Origin: Spirochaetota bacterium
GTDB lineage: Bacteria; Spirochaetota; Spirochaetia; Treponematales; UBA12059
Reading direction: 5' to 3'
DNA: 64,000 nucleotides
Assembly: GCA_029547205.1 (NCBI GenBank)
Contig: JAKPPT010000115.1
Coordinates: forward strand, 62,001-126,000
How positions within the stretch are numbered: the stretch's first letter is position 1; each line of letters opens with the position of its first letter. A program made the position numbers and the translations under genes. Shown here in pieces: positions 1 through 10,556 of this stretch. The notes under the pieces were generated by a model. The model was not told the origin of the DNA and made no database searches. It saw nothing but the letters and a program-made list of their open reading frames with translations.

Positions 1-1689
1 CAGTCCCAGATCATAGAGTACCTTATGCCAGAATCGCGCATACAGGAGGTGCAATACCGCATGTTCCGTACCTCCTACGTATAGTTTTACAGGAAGCCAA
101 TAATTAAGTTTTTCCCTATCAGCAAATGCCAAAGCATTATGCGGATCGATGTACCTGAGATAGTACCAGCAGGAGCCAGCCCACTGCGGCATGGTATTAG
201 TTTCTCGTTTTGCTTTACCTCCGCACTGCGGACAGGTTGTATGTACCCATGAATCAATTCGTACGAGCGGTGATTCTCCTGTACCACTCGGGGCATAACT
301 TTCAACATCAGGAAGCACTACCGGCAATTCGGATTCTGGCACCGGCACTATGCCGCAGTGTTCACAGTGCACGACGGGAATTGGTTCGCCCCAGTAACGC
401 TGTCTTGAAAAGAGCCAGTCACGCAGCTTATAGCTCACCGCATACTTACCTAAGCCATGAGCTTCGAGCCATGCTGTGATTTTCTTTTTAAACTCAGCTG
501 TAGGAATTCCATTAAACTCGCCAGAATTAACTGCAATACCATCACCGGAAAAACAGCCATCTTTCTCGGTACAGTAATCGGGTTTATCTACAGGCTTAAC
601 AACATCAATTATAGGAAGCCCGAATTTTTTAGCAAACTCATAATCGCGCTCATCATGTGCAGGGACTGCCATAATTGCACCGGTTCCATAGCTGATGAGT
701 ACGTAATCGGAAATCCAGATAGGTATTTCTTTTCCATTAACAGGATTTATTGCATAGGCACCTGTCCACACCCCGGTCTTTGTTTTAGCAAGATCCGTGC
801 GTTCAAGATCGCTCTTGTGAGATGCCTCATCAATATAGCGCTCGACAGCTGTGCGCTGCGAATCTGCAGTAATCTTTTGTACCAGAGCATGTTCCGGTGC
901 AAGTACCATGTATGTAGCACCAAACAGGGTATCCGGTCGGGTTGTAAACACGGTTATCGTATCATTAGTTCCCTTAACCTTGAAATGCACATGCGCGCCT
1001 TCGGATTTACCAATCCAGTTTCTCTGCATTGCTTTAACTGGTTCTGGCCAATCAAGATCTTCGAGGTCTTCAAGGAGCCGATCGGCATAGGCAGTTATTT
1101 TTAATACCCATTGGCGTATACGCTTTCGTACAACTTTAGTACCACACCGATCGCAGAGGCCTTCTTTTACCTCTTCATTTGCTAGTCCGGTTTTACATGA
1201 AGGACAAAAATTAATAGGTTCATCAGACTCATACGCAAGTCCTTTTTTGAAAAGCTGAAGAAAAATCCACTGCGTCCATTTGTAGTACTCAGGATCGCAG
1301 GTTGAAATTTCTCTATCCCAATCATACGAAAAACCAAAGCTCTTTATCTGTTCTCTAAAGCGTTTAATATTGGCCTGTGTGGTGATAGCGGGATGTGTTC
1401 CTGTTTGAATTGCATAGTTTTCAGCAGGAAGTCCAAATGCATCAAACCCCATAGGATGGAGCACATTGTACCCGCGCATTCTCAAAAAACGACAAAAAAT
1501 ATCGGTAGCGGTATAACCCTCGGGGTGTCCAACATGGAGTCCTGCTCCAGACGGATAGGGAAACATATCAAGCACGTAATATCGCCTGTCTTCGGGGAAT
1601 TGTGCATCTTCCGAACACTTAAACGTTTTATGCTCTTCCCAGTACTTCTGCCACTTTTTCTCTATTTCAGTATACGCATATCGAGCCAT
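1..1689 (-). CDS. leuS: Leucyl-tRNA synthetase, N-terminal part (C-terminus beyond window start)
   Basis: Reverse-strand translation from ATG at 1689: [23 protein letters not shown]...[64 protein letters not shown], the class I LeuRS HIGH region. Absent from the ORF track because it runs off the edge. Confidence 0.95.
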   Translation of the reverse strand, partial: MARYAYTEIEKKWQKYWEEHKTFKCSEDAQFPEDRRYYVLDMFPYPSGAGLHVGHPEGYTATDIFCRFLRMRGYNVLHPMGFDAFGLPAENYAIQTGTHPAITTQANIKRFREQIKSFGFSYDWDREISTCDPEYYKWTQWIFLQLFKKGLAYESDEPINFCPSCKTGLANEEVKEGLCDRCGTKVVRKRIRQWVLKITAYADRLLEDLEDLDWPEPVKAMQRNWIGKSEGAHVHFKVKGTNDTITVFTTRPDTLFGATYMVLAPEHALVQKITADSQRTAVERYIDEASHKSDLERTDLAKTKTGVWTGAYAINPVNGKEIPIWISDYVLISYGTGAIMAVPAHDERDYEFAKKFGLPIIDVVKPVDKPDYCTEKDGCFSGDGIAVNSGEFNGIPTAEFKKKITAWLEAHGLGKYAVSYKLRDWLFSRQRYWGEPIPVVHCEHCGIVPVPESELPVVLPDVESYAPSGTGESPLVRIDSWVHTTCPQCGGKAKRETNTMPQWAGSCWYYLRYIDPHNALAFADREKLNYWLPVKLYVGGTEHAVLHLLYARFWHKVLYDLGL

Positions 1690-1734
1690 GATAAACCTCA
1701 CTTGTGCATAGGAGCATAACAAAAATAGAAATGG

Positions 1735-1895
1735 GTTTCAAGGCAAGCATGGTGAATTATAGATTTTACAAGGCGCGCTGGTGAGCGCTCAGGCTCTCCG
1801 TTTCAAGGCAATCATGGTGAATTAAAGCTTCATTTCCTCCGCTATTCAGGCGGCGTGCTCCTCCATTTCAAGGCAATCATGGTGAATTAAAGCTT
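1735..1895. CRISPR. CRISPR-like mini-array: 3 repeats (about 30 bp, GTTTCAAGGCAATCATGGTGAATTAAAGCT), 2 spacers (about 35 bp)
   Basis: Repeat starts at 1735, 1800 and 1865 (exact 65-bp period). Copies 2 and 3 are near identical; copy 1 is degenerate. Intervening sequences differ. No cas genes in window. Confidence 0.45.
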
Positions 1896-1898
1896 ATT

Positions 1899-3074
1899 TT
1901 ATTGCCCTGTTACCTGAGCTGGAATTCTCTGCCGGGCAATTGGTATAAAACCCTTGCCAATCTGATAGAAATCCTGTGCTACCAGTATCGTTCGCATTGA
2001 ACGAATACCTGTTGCAGGATCTGTAAAATACGAAGCTTCCCACCCAATAGAACTATCAATCTTTTTTAAGTTTTCAAGCACTGTTTTAGTATTGACAAAT
2101 CTCGTTATAGCTGTTCGCCTGTAATTTTTGGCTTCAAGAATACGAGCAATTTCATTACAGGCAGATTCTACCAGTGCAACTTCCTGTGGATATCCCGGAA
2201 CAACCATCTTTATGTAGGGATTTACTGTTATATAATACTTATTTATGATTCCAAGCAATCTTCCTGGCAATGTTGGAAGCCAACTCCCATCATTGCCATA
2301 CTGATTAAAAAGGGCTTCGAGATATGGCTTATAGCTGATAGGAAACCCAGGAATAAACACAAGCAAATTGTTCATTTGTGCTATTTTTTCTTCACTAAAT
2401 TTTATTGACGGCGCATACAGAACAGCTGCATTTTGCATACTATAATCAAACGTTTTTTCATTATAAAGAATACTTTCCGCGTTTTCATATTTTATAGATT
2501 GCAGTAACGTGTTGTTATAAAAGTATGCAAGGCTGTTTTTAGGTTCTTTAGAGTAATCTGGAATTATGATTTTTTCTATTCCAAGCTTTTTTGCCGTTAC
2601 AATAGCTCCATAAGCACATTTACGGTAATCGGTTGCAAGCACAAAATCACATTCAGCTTCCACTTCATAAATATTATTTTCAGGCTCAATTGCTGCAATA
2701 ATAATGTCAGGATACGTCTTGCGCACCTCTTGAACTGCAGTAACCATACCCGTTACTGCCGGTGCAATGATAAAAGCCCTTATGCCCTGTTGCTCTATCA
2801 TTGTGCGCATAGCATGCTCTAACCATGCACTTACCTTGCTTCTGCCCTGAGGAGCATCGAACGTACCCGGATAAGTCATTGAAAATCCAGCTCTGCCCAT
2901 GTAGACACCTTCCGGGTACCCGCTTGATGCTGCATACAGGACTGCAACTGGCAGTACCTGTTTTATAGCATCAGCTTTGACCGGTTTTTGCACAGAATCA
3001 GTATTTTGCTGAGGTTTTTGAGTACAGGAACATACAATACCAATGAGACATATGAGTAATACAAGACGCTTCAT
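1899..3074 (-). CDS. Lipoprotein, DUF3798-like (periplasmic-binding-like)
   Basis: 391 aa, lipobox-like N-terminus (LIGIVCSC); resembles the DUF3798 family by eye. Confidence 0.6.
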   Translation of the reverse strand: MKRLVLLICLIGIVCSCTQKPQQNTDSVQKPVKADAIKQVLPVAVLYAASSGYPEGVYMGRAGFSMTYPGTFDAPQGRSKVSAWLEHAMRTMIEQQGIRAFIIAPAVTGMVTAVQEVRKTYPDIIIAAIEPENNIYEVEAECDFVLATDYRKCAYGAIVTAKKLGIEKIIIPDYSKEPKNSLAYFYNNTLLQSIKYENAESILYNEKTFDYSMQNAAVLYAPSIKFSEEKIAQMNNLLVFIPGFPISYKPYLEALFNQYGNDGSWLPTLPGRLLGIINKYYITVNPYIKMVVPGYPQEVALVESACNEIARILEAKNYRRTAITRFVNTKTVLENLKKIDSSIGWEASYFTDPATGIRSMRTILVAQDFYQIGKGFIPIARQRIPAQVTGQ

Positions 3075-3094
3075 GGTGTACTCTGGTTTATAGC

Positions 3095-3799
3095 TTATGA
3101 ATTTACTGTTTCAAGAGCTAGCTCAAGCATAGTCTTAAACGTGGTTTCCCGTTCCTGGGCAGATGTTGCCTCATGCGTTACCAGACTGTCGCTTACTGTA
3201 AGAATTGCAAGAGCTTTGGCATTGAACTTTGCGGCAAGCGTATAGAGTTCAGCTGTTTCCATTTCTACTGCAAGCACACGGTACCGTGCCCACATTTTCC
3301 ACTGGTCAGGGTCTTCTGAATAAAATGAATCGCTTGAAATGATGGAACCAACCTTAACAGAAAGTCCCATTTCTTTACCCCTGCGCCAGGCTTTTTCGAG
3401 AAGCTCAAAATCTGCAGTTGGCGCAAAATCAAGTCCCTGAAAGCGAATTCTATTGACATTTGAATCGGTACAGGCACTCATTGCAATAATGACATCCCGA
3501 ACTTTAATATCTTCCTGGAGCGACCCGCAGGTTCCAACACGAATAAGTCTCTTAACTCCATATTCACGGAGTAATTCATTCACATAAATAGAATGCGAAG
3601 GCATTCCCATACCTGTCCCCATAACCGAGACTTTTTGTCCTTTATAGGTACCAGTATAGCCAAACATGTTGCGAACTTTGTTAAATAACACGGGTTCAGT
3701 CAAATAATTCTCTGCAATAAATTTTGCTCGCAGAGGATCTCCCGGTAGTAATATTGACTCAGCAATTGCACCTTTCGGGGCTTCGATATGAATACTCAT
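3095..3799 (-). CDS. deoD: Purine nucleoside phosphorylase, DeoD type
   Basis: [33 protein letters not shown]...[16 protein letters not shown]...RVGTCGSL...VEMETAELY. Confidence 0.95.
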   Translation of the reverse strand: MSIHIEAPKGAIAESILLPGDPLRAKFIAENYLTEPVLFNKVRNMFGYTGTYKGQKVSVMGTGMGMPSHSIYVNELLREYGVKRLIRVGTCGSLQEDIKVRDVIIAMSACTDSNVNRIRFQGLDFAPTADFELLEKAWRRGKEMGLSVKVGSIISSDSFYSEDPDQWKMWARYRVLAVEMETAELYTLAAKFNAKALAILTVSDSLVTHEATSAQERETTFKTMLELALETVNS

Positions 3800-3914
3800 G
3801 GCTTTTCCTTTCGTTCACTATAGCATGTGATTACCGTCACAGGCGCAACAGCGCCACAGGGACAGACCTACTATAGCATAAACATACGTTTCTGTAAAAT
3901 TAGCCGTTTGCTGC

Positions 3915-5222
3915 TCACTGATACATAATCACAAGCGGCATGGGTTCTAAAGAAAGCACATCCAGCGGGCTCATGAGTGGATTATCCCAGCCAGCACCTT
4001 GAATTGCCGGAGGATAAAAGAGCTTAAACCCTTTTACAGGGATATTTTTTGCCTGAGCAATCATCGAATAGGTGGATTTTTTAAGCTGCGGATTGCCAAA
4101 TCCATCTGCAACATGGACAAGAATGACCTGGTCATATGTTGTCTTTACAGCATCCCGATTCATAATCATTTTGGGCTTAAACTGATGAATAACGAGCATG
4201 CGAGGACCTGGAAACTTATTGGCAACAAGGTATTCCTGAAGCCGTTCCTGCGCCCGATTAATCTCATCTGCTGTGACATAGCCTATTTCTTTCATCGGCT
4301 TGGTGGTTCGCCATTCCGGATCAAGTGCCAGGTGTACGTTAGGGTAGGATAAAAACTCAAACATGGTTTCGAGCGACTTTACTACATCATACTTTCCTAT
4401 CTGATGATCAAGAAACACAATCCAACCGCGCGCTAATGCAAACTCGATATAGTCTTTCACTACCGTTTTTGACATGTATCCAATATTGCCTTCGGGCCAA
4501 CAGGTGCCATAAATAATGTAAAATGCGGGCACAATCCCTAAATCGCCATTTAACGCATCATATTCACTGGCAAGTTTTTCGAGCATGGGAGCAAGCTGTT
4601 CTTTGCTGTATTGTCCTAGAATGCCCATTGACCGAACTCCTGGCTTGCCATAGTAGGCCAGTATCTGACTGTGTGCCAACACAGGTATTCCAGCTTGTGA
4701 TAAGCTTTCTTGAGGACTGTCCTCTTTCTGCCCTTCCTGGTTGGCTTGGTTATTCTGTTCAGCCAGCGACTGTGCCGCAGCATGTATTGCACTGAGTGAT
4801 GGCCCTGCCGGTTCTTGAGCAGGCACCGAATGGAGCGATAAGCCTGTTTCGTTATAAGGCATGCCCAATTTTTCAAGCGATTCACCTATAGCAGGCAGAG
4901 CAGTTTGTTTGTTGTGTATAAAAAATCCTTTAGGGAAAGGTCGTAGACTATTAAAATAGCGATGCAAGTAAGGAGCTCTATCAAGCTGAGTCATCACGAT
5001 ATCATCCGCATTATCAACTATATTGATAGCTTTTTCTAGAGATAATGGTTCGGCGTTGAGCTTTTGTTCATATGTGATCTGCGTTGCTATCATGCCTTCA
5101 TCGTTGTTTTGACTATGCAGCATTGCGCGTATGAGCAAAAACAGCATGGGTGTACACATGCTGATACCCAACCCCAAAACAATTGCAAGTATTCCTGATT
5201 TGATTCGTTGATGTTCGCTCAT
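3915..5222 (-). CDS. Hypothetical membrane-anchored/secreted protein
   Basis: 435 aa ORF with an N-terminal hydrophobic segment; no family recognised. Confidence 0.75.
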   Translation of the reverse strand: MSEHQRIKSGILAIVLGLGISMCTPMLFLLIRAMLHSQNNDEGMIATQITYEQKLNAEPLSLEKAINIVDNADDIVMTQLDRAPYLHRYFNSLRPFPKGFFIHNKQTALPAIGESLEKLGMPYNETGLSLHSVPAQEPAGPSLSAIHAAAQSLAEQNNQANQEGQKEDSPQESLSQAGIPVLAHSQILAYYGKPGVRSMGILGQYSKEQLAPMLEKLASEYDALNGDLGIVPAFYIIYGTCWPEGNIGYMSKTVVKDYIEFALARGWIVFLDHQIGKYDVVKSLETMFEFLSYPNVHLALDPEWRTTKPMKEIGYVTADEINRAQERLQEYLVANKFPGPRMLVIHQFKPKMIMNRDAVKTTYDQVILVHVADGFGNPQLKKSTYSMIAQAKNIPVKGFKLFYPPAIQGAGWDNPLMSPLDVLSLEPMPLVIMYQ

Positions 5223-5418
5223 TGTATGCCTCGTCTATGCTGTTGATGTATTGATTCGGTACCTCGTTGAACAAACTTGCTGTCAAAAACAATTTATTCA
5301 TCAAGGTACTGTACTCTAAATATCGGAGCTATAAACTCGTTCTTGATTATAAAAATATTTACAAGTACCCATACACCATCTTGATTTTTATTACCATATT
5401 ACCGATGATAAAAAAACC

Positions 5419-6765
5419 ATGAGGCGATGCAGTCGAACGATCATATGTTTATTGCAAACAATTATCTTTTTCTCAACTGCAGTTGTTTTTGCTCAGCAAA
5501 TTCCAGGTGACGCATCAATCTACGACATTAAAGATTCAGCAGATATACGTGGGAAGCTGTGGAAATCGACTATCAATGCAGACATCATCACAGCACGTTC
5601 ACTAAAATCGCTCGTGCTTGCTAATGGGTGGGGACAGTGGAAAATAAGCACTAGTCTAACCACGACTCACCTCTATACAATTATCAGCCCTGAACGCAAC
5701 GGGAAATATGCTGACTACATGCAGGGGACATGGATTTTCAAAAGATCATTAAAAACAGGTGATTTTGAGCAAGTTAAAATATTTTTACTAAGCTCAGAAG
5801 ATACATTTATGCGGATATATCCGTTTGGAGAACGCACGAAAGCCGACATTATTATTTTTGGCGCAGTAATTTACCACGAAGTAATTATCCCGCTGTCATT
5901 TGAAAACCTTGCAGTAGCAAGCATGAAGACTATTATCAATGCAACAAATGCTGTTATTGATTGGAATCTGTTCGCTCCAGAGCATGTACTATACAACAAC
6001 GCTAAGAGACTTATCGAAAACATTCGTGCACGCTTGCCAGAACTTGCCTACAATGACGATGGAGCTATCGATACCGATGGATCTCCTCGATGGATACGCA
6101 CACTGGAACTGCAGCAGCCTCCATATGGCTTAAATTGCTCTGGATTCCTTAAGTGGATTACAGACGGTATGTTATTCCCTTATACTGGCACCTTGCTTTC
6201 CATTCGGGAAATCAAAGAACGCATGCTTGATTACCGCGGTTCAAGCTTTACAAAACCGTTTGAAGAACTGTATGACCCCTATTTTGGCATTGATTGGGTT
6301 CGAGCCCTTGCGCGCTCTGCATGGAATGTTGTAAATAACACATCACAGACTGATCCATTACGGCACGATGTTGACGAACCAACCTTTAGTCTTATGGTAA
6401 ATGGAACTAACCCCATTTCCGGTGGCGTTCAGTATCGTCTGGTTACACAAAATTTTCAAGATGTAGGATTTGAGATTCAAGCACTGGTTCCCATGCTGTA
6501 TTTGCTTGCAGTGCGCGAACCTGGTAATATGTATTTTGCAGCTCTCAGTGTGCGATCAAAAGAACCACCATACCTCCGCCGCTTTTTCCATGTTGCAGCA
6601 CTCATTCCATTTTTTACTCAAGAAGGAATTTTTACAGTTGCGGTTTTTGAAAGCGCAGCTGAAACATCGATTCAACGCATAGTCAAAAGCAGACAATATG
6701 ATTTTGTAAAACTGGTTCGTATGCCAATTACTAATCAATTTAATCCGCCTCCATTAAAAAACTAA
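5419..6765 (+). CDS. Hypothetical secreted protein
   Basis: 448 aa ORF, signal-like N-terminus; contains PPYGLNCSGFLKWITDG, possibly a Cys-peptidase-like motif (weak). Confidence 0.75.
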   Translation: MRRCSRTIICLLQTIIFFSTAVVFAQQIPGDASIYDIKDSADIRGKLWKSTINADIITARSLKSLVLANGWGQWKISTSLTTTHLYTIISPERNGKYADYMQGTWIFKRSLKTGDFEQVKIFLLSSEDTFMRIYPFGERTKADIIIFGAVIYHEVIIPLSFENLAVASMKTIINATNAVIDWNLFAPEHVLYNNAKRLIENIRARLPELAYNDDGAIDTDGSPRWIRTLELQQPPYGLNCSGFLKWITDGMLFPYTGTLLSIREIKERMLDYRGSSFTKPFEELYDPYFGIDWVRALARSAWNVVNNTSQTDPLRHDVDEPTFSLMVNGTNPISGGVQYRLVTQNFQDVGFEIQALVPMLYLLAVREPGNMYFAALSVRSKEPPYLRRFFHVAALIPFFTQEGIFTVAVFESAAETSIQRIVKSRQYDFVKLVRMPITNQFNPPPLKN

Positions 6766-6801
6766 TTTTCTACTATATATATTTATATTACAGGAGCATC
6801 C

Positions 6802-8079
6802 ATGCCGTGGTTTTTTGAACGCGGAAGAGCACTTTCCAGACAAACAATACTTGAATTAACGCAACAATGCGCTGAGACAGCAAAACAGCGCTACTCTTCA
6901 GATCCTAAACGAATTCTCCTCCTCCCCCCTGATATCACACGCATACACAGTGGTTCAGGCTGGATTACAGAGGCTTTATATAACTACTTTGCACCACACG
7001 CAGAGGTTTTTATAATGCCCACACTTGGGCAGCACCAACCACACACGCCTCAACAAAATAAAAAGATGTTTGGTTCTATTCCTGAAGACCACATATTAAA
7101 ACACGATTGCATTACTGGCGTTAAAACCGTCGGCAGTATTCCACGAACATATGTTTCAGCCATCATGGAAGGCAAGGCAGATTGGGATATACCCATATCG
7201 GTCAATTCGATTCTCTTTGATAAACCATGGGATATAATTATCAGCGTGGGACAGGTTGTCCCGCATGAGGTAGTCGGTTTTGCTAATCATAATAAAAATT
7301 TTATCATCGGCATCGGTGGAAGAGACACTATTGCTGCCACTCACATGGCGTCAGCGTGCTATGGTATTGAAAACACCATGGGCAAGATACTCACACCATT
7401 GCGCTACTGCTTTAATAAAGCCGAACATGAGTTTCTGAATTCGCTTCCTAAAATTTATATTCTTGTTGTAATGTCTCGTGATGAAAACGGGAACCCGGTA
7501 CATACCGGTTTTTATTGCGGAGATGATATCGATACCTATTTAATGGCAGCGGAACAATCCCAAAAAGAAAATATAACCGTCGTACCGCCATTAAAAAAAG
7601 TCGTTGCATATATGGACCCTGATGAATATGAGAGTACATGGGTTGCCAATAAAGCAGTATATCGTACCTGCAAAGCCATTGCTGACGGTGGTGAACTCAT
7701 TATCATTGCACCGGGGCTAAAACGGTTTGGCGAGCATGAGAATATTGATACGCTTATCCGTAAATATGGGTACAGCGGTTCCCCAGCAATCTTACAAGCA
7801 TGGAAACAAGACCCGGAACTGCAAAAAATGGCTCACGCTGCAGCGCACCTCATTCACGGTTCATCAGAAGGAAGGTTTACCATAACATACGCACCAGGAT
7901 ATCTCTCGCGTGATGCAATTGAACAGGTACATTACAGTTACATGGATCTCAACACGGCATTAAAACGCTACAACCCGGACAAACTTACCGATGGGTTTAA
8001 CGAATTGCCCCATGGCGAGCAAATTTTCTTTATCAGAAATCCCTCGCTCGGTCTCTGGTCAACCCGGGAAAAACTATAA
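6802..8079 (+). CDS. Lactate racemase (LarA/DUF2088)-family protein
   Basis: 425 aa; ILLLPPDITRIHSGSGWITEALYNYF and MPTLGQHQPHTPQQNKKMFG resemble the LarA N-terminal domain. Confidence 0.8.
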   Translation: MPWFFERGRALSRQTILELTQQCAETAKQRYSSDPKRILLLPPDITRIHSGSGWITEALYNYFAPHAEVFIMPTLGQHQPHTPQQNKKMFGSIPEDHILKHDCITGVKTVGSIPRTYVSAIMEGKADWDIPISVNSILFDKPWDIIISVGQVVPHEVVGFANHNKNFIIGIGGRDTIAATHMASACYGIENTMGKILTPLRYCFNKAEHEFLNSLPKIYILVVMSRDENGNPVHTGFYCGDDIDTYLMAAEQSQKENITVVPPLKKVVAYMDPDEYESTWVANKAVYRTCKAIADGGELIIIAPGLKRFGEHENIDTLIRKYGYSGSPAILQAWKQDPELQKMAHAAAHLIHGSSEGRFTITYAPGYLSRDAIEQVHYSYMDLNTALKRYNPDKLTDGFNELPHGEQIFFIRNPSLGLWSTREKL

Positions 8080-8115
8080 GTCAAAACGATCCATGTTTGA
8101 ACATCTGTCCTCCTC

Positions 8116-8502
8116 ATGATGATAACTGCGTCTACCAGCAACTGGCATAAAATTACAGCAGCCTGTGCACGGATAAAATTTCCAGATCTCATACTGTTTA
8201 TAGTTGACTCCACAATTCGTTTTATATACATGCTTGCAGAACGATCAGGAAACATCATTGAAGCAAGCATCAAAAGAAGCACAGGCATACTTCATAAACC
8301 TAAAAAAGTTGCTGGCGATATGCTTGGCAATCTTTTTATAACAACAACTCAAATGAATATAGAATTATCACATGCCATGGAATGCCGCTGTTTTGACGGC
8401 AAATTTGTTCATCAAAAAAGTAAAAAGCTGATGAAAAGCGACTATTACTTCTTATTTGCTTCTTCTGTTCTTTTCACCACTTTTTTACTATTAAACAAAT
8501 AG
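8116..8502 (+). pseudogene. Truncated ECF-transporter transmembrane component (CbiQ-like C-terminal half)
   Basis: 128 aa: FPDLILFIVDSTIRFIYMLAERSGNIIEASIKRSTG...AMECRCFDGKF resembles the CbiQ C-terminal half. No room for an N-terminus, since larA-like ends at 8079. Confidence 0.6.
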
Positions 8503-8521
8503 GAGTGCTCTCTATCACATC

Positions 8522-8986
8522 ATGATCTGCGCAGAGAATATCAGTTATTATTACGATATGAAAATACCGGGACTCTACAACATCAGCTTCACAATTGAAA
8601 GCAGAGAAAGTGTTGCAATAGTAGGTTCTAATGGATCGGGTAAATCAACATTGCTCCGACTGCTCAACGGACTAATTTTTCCTACCAGCGGAATTTTTTC
8701 AGTTAATAATATTCGCATTACAGAAGCCTACTTAAAAGACCCAGTTCATCGAAAGGCTTTTCATAAACAAATTGGCTTTGTATTCCAAAATCCTGATACC
8801 CAGTTGTTTTGTCCAAGCGTCTATGAAGAAATTGCTTTTGGCCCGACACAGTTAAACCTCACCGATATGGAACTCAAAGATCGAGTCGGAGACTGCCTGA
8901 TGCTGCTTGGTATTGAACACCTTTGCGACCGTACACCGTATACCCTGAGCCGCGGTGAAAAAAAGAAAGTTGCAATTGCTGGTTAG
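8522..8986 (+). pseudogene. Truncated cobalt/nickel ECF ATPase (CbiO-like), ends at the signature motif
   Basis: Walker A GSNGSGKSTLL, Q-loop FQNPDTQLFCPSVYEEIAFGP, signature LSRGEKKKVAIAG, then TAG inside an inverted-repeat element; Walker B and H-loop missing. Confidence 0.8.
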
Positions 8987-9040
8987 TGTCAGGAAGCCTG
9001 TGCGTACAGGTGTTTGCACTTACAATTTTCGTGACACTAG
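8983..9040. mobile_element. Inverted-repeat element copy A (MITE/REP-like family)
   Basis: ttagtgtcaggaagcctgtgcgtac...cacttacaattttcgtgacactag; ends match other copies in the window. Confidence 0.7.
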
Positions 9041-9149
9041 CGGATAGAATGCATCAATTTTTTACTTAATAAAAATATATTGATGCTTTTTTATCAATAG
9101 TATATGCTTATGGGGCCTGATCGCTATCTTAAAATCCCGGAGAGCAGCC

Positions 9150-9833
9150 ATGAACACCTTCAGAATACTGGAAATTAAACAGAGCGTGTACGAAGGCAAC
9201 GACAAGCGTGCAAAAGAGCTCAAAGAAGAATTGCATACTAAAGGCGTATTCTTATTAAACCTCATGTCATCTCCCGGCTCTGGCAAGACCACTACAATTC
9301 TCCAAACAATTAAAGCACTTTCTAGCAGGCTTCGCATCGGTGTCATGGAAGCAGATATTGACTCGGATGTCGATGCACACGCGGTTGCAGATACCGGCAC
9401 AAGAGTTATACAGCTCCATACAGGCGGTATGTGCCACCTTGATGCTGCAATGACGAGGCAAGGTCTCACTGGATTGGGTATTGAGAATCTCGATCTCGTC
9501 ATTCTCGAAAATGTCGGAAACCTTATCTGCACAGCCCAGTTTGCAACTGGAGCTTCTAAAAATGCAATGATACTATCGGTCCCGGAAGGCGATGATAAAC
9601 CGCTCAAATATCCCATCATGTTTGAAATGGCTGATGCTCTCCTCATCAATAAAATTGATACCTGTTCGTTATTTAATTTTAATTTTGAATTATTTAAAGA
9701 TCGTGTTAGAAAACTTAACCCGCACATACAAATATTCCCCATATCAGCAAAGACCGGAGAAGGAATTCCGGCATGGACGGATTGGCTCTATAACGAAGTT
9801 ATAGCATGGAAAAATATTAACACTAAGGAGTAG
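9150..9833 (+). CDS. hypB: Hydrogenase/urease nickel incorporation GTPase HypB
   Basis: NLMSSPGSGKTTTI, EADIDSDVDA, LHTGGMCHLDA, ENVGNLICTAQF, INKIDTC. Confidence 0.93.
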   Translation: MNTFRILEIKQSVYEGNDKRAKELKEELHTKGVFLLNLMSSPGSGKTTTILQTIKALSSRLRIGVMEADIDSDVDAHAVADTGTRVIQLHTGGMCHLDAAMTRQGLTGLGIENLDLVILENVGNLICTAQFATGASKNAMILSVPEGDDKPLKYPIMFEMADALLINKIDTCSLFNFNFELFKDRVRKLNPHIQIFPISAKTGEGIPAWTDWLYNEVIAWKNINTKE

Positions 9834-9836
9834 CAC

Positions 9837-10502
9837 ATGGCACGTGAAAAAATTATTAACCTTGCATGCAAGATCAGCAGGGTAAAACGCGGTTCAAAAG
9901 ACGAAATTAAACCCGAATATCCTGAATACAAAATACTCGAACCAATTGTTACCGACGAAATGGCTGATGTTGCAATGTTCTTAAAATTCAGACAGCCACA
10001 AAGCGCAGAAGAAATCGCAGCACAGTGCGGCAAAAGTGTTGAGGAAACATCACGCCTGCTCTGGGAACTTGCTGTTGCCGGTGTTGCTATAGTTAATAAA
10101 AAAGACGGTGTTGACAAGTATTGGCACGATGTCTGGGTTCCCGGACACATGGAAATGATTGTTAACAACAAAGAGAATGTCCGTAAGTATCCTCAAGTTG
10201 GAGAAGCGTTTGATGCATACGGTAAACGACGCGGTCCAAAAACCGCAGGTAACTTTCCTGTTGGTACTGGCGTTATGCGTGTTATACCCATTCAAAAAGC
10301 GCTCGATGCGGGAACACGACATGCGAGCTATGAAGAAGTATCAAAATATCTTAACGAGGCTACTATTTTCTCTGTTTCTGATTGTTCATGCAGAACTTCT
10401 CGGGAAGTAATGGGCGAAGGCTGCGGTCACCTCAAGGAGGACATGTGTATTCAGCTTGGACATGCAGCCGAATACTATATCCGAACTGGACGAGGACGCT
10501 AG
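9837..10502 (+). CDS. N-terminal segment of a 4Fe-4S/flavin oxidoreductase, terminated by in-frame TAG
   Basis: 221 aa, winged-helix-like start, SDCSCRTSREVMGEGCGH; same frame as ORF 10557-12545. Confidence 0.85.
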   Translation: MAREKIINLACKISRVKRGSKDEIKPEYPEYKILEPIVTDEMADVAMFLKFRQPQSAEEIAAQCGKSVEETSRLLWELAVAGVAIVNKKDGVDKYWHDVWVPGHMEMIVNNKENVRKYPQVGEAFDAYGKRRGPKTAGNFPVGTGVMRVIPIQKALDAGTRHASYEEVSKYLNEATIFSVSDCSCRTSREVMGEGCGHLKEDMCIQLGHAAEYYIRTGRGR

Positions 10503-10556
10503 ATTACGCGGGAAGAAGCATTTGAAATTATCCGCCGTGCAGAAGAAAATGGACTC

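Noticed and set aside
457-1104. Plus-strand ORFs (457-1104, 851-1090, 1393-1719)
   Set aside because: Antisense to leuS, which is clear on the minus strand.
1735-1895. T-box or other tRNA-sensing leader for leuS
   Set aside because: No T-box-like core recognised; the exact 65-bp periodic repeats are better explained as a repeat array.
9062-9742. 226-aa minus-strand ORF
   Set aside because: Antisense to hypB; no recognisable motifs and a Ser/Arg-rich composition typical of shadow ORFs.
10500-10502. Selenocysteine recoding at the in-frame stop
   Set aside because: The codon is TAG; selenocysteine uses TGA. Pyrrolysine remains formally possible, but TAG is an ordinary stop elsewhere in the window (e.g. 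genes ending at 30798, 33079, 35620).
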